Shown piece by piece: positions 15,727 through 17,722 of a stretch of DNA of 17,722 bases. The notes below the pieces were generated by a model that made no database searches, had not been told where the DNA came from, and worked only from the letters and a program-made list of their open reading frames with translations. The position numbers and the translations under genes are program-made. Source of the stretch: an uncultured Oscillochloris sp. (lineage in GTDB: Bacteria > Chloroflexota > Chloroflexia > Chloroflexales > Chloroflexaceae); assembly GCA_903877345.1 (NCBI GenBank), contig CAIRDL010000400.1, positions 1-17,722 on the forward strand, written 5' to 3'. Numbering within the stretch: position 1 is the first letter of the stretch; each line of letters opens with the position of its first letter.

Positions 15727-16667
15727 ATGCGGTTGCGCTATGACGATGTGAAAGATGATCCGACCACGCTGCGGGCATGGACTGGGATGGATCGCGTTGA
15801 AATTGAGCAGATCCTACTGACCTTTGACCTGGCTTGGGAAGAACATCGGCGTACGTATCATCGTCCGCTAACGGAGCGAAAACGAGTACTTGGTGCTGGA
15901 CGAAAAAGCCAGGTAGCGACGCCTATCGATAAGCTGTTTTTCATTCTGGTCTATTTCAAAATATATCCCCTCCAAGAAGTGATGGCCACCCTCTTTGGGA
16001 TGAGTCAGAGCCAAGTTAATGGGTGGATTCATCGGTTGACTGCGGTGCTTCAAGCGACTCTCGAGACAGATCTCTACCTTCCCGCACGGGATGCCGCCAC
16101 CTTAGAAGCGGTCCTTGCCGAATGTGCGCGCTATACCTTCGCGATTGACGGGACGGAACGCCCCATCCAGCGTTCCAGCGACGACGTGATCCAACGACAA
16201 CCGTACAGCGGTAAAAAAAAACGCACACGCTTAAAAACGTGGTCGTGATCGACCTCGGAGTACGCAAGGTGCCGTTCCTGAGTACGACGGAACCAGGGTC
16301 CAAGCACGATAAAACCATTGCGGAACGGACGGACTTCCGCTTCCCACCAGCGAGCGAATTGTATCAAGACCGTGGGTTTCAGGGCTTTGTGCCAATGGAT
16401 GTGGTGATCTATCAGTCGATCAAGAAACAACGCGGTCAGGAGCGAACGGATGCGGAGCGCGCGCATAACCACTTGGTGGGGCAGATCCGCGTCGCTGTCG
16501 AGCATGTCCTGTCCGGGGTCAAGCGCCTGCGGATCGTCAAAGAGCGCTTCCGCAACACCAAACCTCGCTTCGCTGACCGGGTCATGCTGATCGCCTGTGG
16601 CTTGCATCATCTCCGGCAGGACGTCCGTCATCCTGTCGCCTCGATGGTCGGAGGGTGTTTGCCTTAA
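15727..16667 (+). CDS. IS5-family-like DDE transposase made by -1 frameshifting
   Basis: ORF1 (15727-16248) encodes an N-terminal helix-turn-helix of the DDE-associated type (PLQEVMATLFGMSQSQVNGW) and begins the catalytic domain with AIDGTERPI, giving the first Asp. ORF2 continues in the -1 frame from the run of nine A at 16213-16221: the first frame reads GKKK then RTRLK and stops, and the second gives THTLKNVVVIDLG, the expected continuation. Later come GSKHDKT (second Asp), YQDRGFQGF and VEHVLSGVKRLRI with the catalytic Glu. The fused product would be about 313 residues, normal for this group. AGGA lies 5 nt before ATG 15727. The slippery A-run could also cause transcriptional slippage. 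The stop TAA lies in the right inverted repeat. Confidence 0.87.
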
Positions 16668-16680
16668 TTCCGATAATGTC
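16663..16680 (-). repeat. IS right terminal inverted repeat
   Basis: Reverse complement of the left end with one mismatch. It contains the stop codons of both the transposase (16665-16667) and the CHAT reading frame (16664-16666 on the minus strand). Confidence 0.85.
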
Positions 16681-17656
16681 TATTGCCGTGTTGCACCAAC
16701 GCCTTGAAGAACAAGGGCACGATTTCCTGCAACGTCTTGATTGCAATGGGGTTTTGCATCCCAATCACCGCCGGGATGCCTGCGCGTGCGAGCCGTGGCC
16801 CAAGCGCACTGAAATGATCATAATGCACTTCGCCCGAACTAGAACACGAAGCCAAGAAGACGAGCAGTGGGCGACCCACGCTCAGCGCCTCAACAAAATC
16901 GGCGACGCTGATTGGTGCTGTCTTCCCCTGATCATCCTCCAACAAGAGACCGAACTCCTCGCCACGATACCCATGACAGACCAGATAGAGGATTTGCACC
17001 GGCGTATGCTGGAGTTGGCGCTTGCATTCCGCAAGCGTCGGCAGCCCGGCACCTCCGTCACGGGTAAGCACTGTCAGTTTGATGGGCACAAGCGCTTCGC
17101 TGAAGATGGTATGCAGTTGGCGTTGTTCGGCAGTCGTATCAATCGAAGCAAGCGACCACCCAGAGGTAATATCCTTCGGGTTCGCAATCACGGCCAGCGC
17201 ATGCACATCCGGACGTTCCGATCTTTGAAAACCCTCCATCTGGCCGGTGACAATCTGCCGCGAGAACCACACCTTGCCGCCGTAGACCAACGGCTGTTTG
17301 GTCTGTGGGTGCCGGAGGTGTTCCCAAGCGATGCTATGGAGTCCTTCATCTTCTGGATCGAGGTCAAGCCGAAGATGCACGTTGTTCCCGGCCATTGCGA
17401 ACGCGCAGAGTTTGGTAAACTGCGTGCATAGCGCTTCTGAGCTGAAGAGCGCATTGGTGAGGTAGTTGCTATACATCTCGGGCGCGTTAAAGTGCGCGTG
17501 GAGGTGCGTCTGATCAAGGCTGAACTGGGCGAGAACCGGCCCCCCCGAGAGCATCGCCCCCGTTGCGAGATTCCCACTGATGGTTGCTTCGACCGCGTAG
17601 ACCATTTTGGTCTGGCTCGTGCGCCGAATGCGAATGGTGTATTCAAGGTGGCTCAT
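16664..17656 (-). CDS. CHAT-domain (caspase-like) protease, C-terminus truncated by an IS
   Basis: CHAT proteases are caspase-fold cysteine proteases, several of which act in bacterial defence or programmed death. ATG 17656 is preferred, with AAGGGG about 8 nt upstream; an in-frame ATG at 17701 adds 15 residues. Residues 1-145 are a CHAT-associated N-terminal region (IAWEHLRHP). The catalytic domain (about 150-325) has His228 in YLVCHGYRGEEFG and Cys271 in LVFLASCSSSGEV, the expected dyad, and GIPAVIGMQNPI near 293-304. The reading ends HGN then RHYRN, the last residues being IS sequence, so the final helix of the CHAT domain and any C-terminal sensor or effector region are lost. Partner genes would lie beyond the right edge. 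Confidence 0.88.
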   Translation of the reverse strand: MSHLEYTIRIRRTSQTKMVYAVEATISGNLATGAMLSGGPVLAQFSLDQTHLHAHFNAPEMYSNYLTNALFSSEALCTQFTKLCAFAMAGNNVHLRLDLDPEDEGLHSIAWEHLRHPQTKQPLVYGGKVWFSRQIVTGQMEGFQRSERPDVHALAVIANPKDITSGWSLASIDTTAEQRQLHTIFSEALVPIKLTVLTRDGGAGLPTLAECKRQLQHTPVQILYLVCHGYRGEEFGLLLEDDQGKTAPISVADFVEALSVGRPLLVFLASCSSSGEVHYDHFSALGPRLARAGIPAVIGMQNPIAIKTLQEIVPLFFKALVQHGNRHYRN

Positions 17657-17722
17657 GAACCGATCCCCTTGGGTAGCAAGCAGTGCCGACGTAGCGCTCA
17701 ACCTTTCACGCTGAAGATGACC
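17657..17722. other. Upstream region of the CHAT gene, cut by the window edge
   Basis: Only 66 bp are visible. They include the ribosome site of the CHAT gene and the alternative start at 17701. No upstream gene can be judged. Confidence 0.4.

Larger units (their letters stand above)
15658..16680 (+). mobile_element. IS5-family-like insertion sequence, 1023 bp
   Basis: The element has terminal inverted repeats with 17/18 identity (15658-15675 against 16663-16680, outer part GACATTATCGGAA), a transposase gene filling most of it, and a TA duplication outside. It looks recent and intact, with no decay except the programmed-type frameshift. It lies between two convergent genes whose C-terminal ends are both missing, and its ends supply both of their stop codons. 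The family is judged from the DDE transposase and size; the subgroup (IS427-like) is inferred from the TA duplication and two-frame transposase. Confidence 0.85.

Overview
The window looks like an accessory, repeatedly rearranged stretch of a Chloroflexota chromosome (phylum inferred). The signs are moderately high GC, large secreted beta-propeller proteins, a C-terminal 'YLPFLRR' tail of the kind common on exported Chloroflexota proteins, a CHAT protease, and type I and type IIG-like modification genes. No rRNA, tRNA or CRISPR array was seen.

Layout. (1) 1-615: the start of a leftward ORF running off the edge, and a 37-bp inverted repeat (36/37) flanking about 340 bp with no convincing gene. 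(2) 616-8625, all minus strand, transcribed from right to left: hsdM, an SMC/OLD-like AAA ATPase, a TOPRIM-like (DUF4276-like) protein, hsdS broken by one in-frame TGA, then 27 bp later a secreted protein made of Asp-box repeats, an Ig-like domain and a papain-fold domain. No hsdR is present. (3) 8626-9717: the hsdM leader with a hairpin and a possible extended -10, then a ParA remnant without its P-loop and an intact ribbon-helix-helix partner, probably the debris of a plasmid or integrative-element partition cassette. (4) 9730-11960: two copies of a 40-bp direct repeat (39/40) bracket a membrane diguanylate cyclase and a decayed type IIG-like methyltransferase gene that has two frameshifts and ends exactly at the second copy. 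(5) 11961-13317: no intact gene; a deleted transposase remnant, a strongly palindromic block able to form a branched RNA or cruciform, and other foldable sequences. (6) 13318-15657: a secreted papain-like (C39-like) protein and a secreted LVIVD-repeat propeller, both plus strand. (7) 15658-16680: a complete IS5-family-like element with terminal inverted repeats, a TA duplication and a transposase that needs -1 frameshifting. (8) 16664-17656, minus strand: a CHAT protease whose C-terminal end is cut off by the IS.

Working together. The hsdM-ATPase-TOPRIM-hsdS block is a compact, translationally coupled unit. It resembles type I restriction loci carrying extra ATPase/nuclease genes (compare rlo genes of Campylobacter), but lacks the usual HsdR motor in view. 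It is the best candidate for an unusual defence system, though the hsdS nonsense codon suggests that specificity is currently lost in this strain. The secreted genes repeat one theme, beta-propeller plus papain-fold domain, fused in one locus and split in the other. The CHAT protease is a second possible defence or cell-death component, now truncated.
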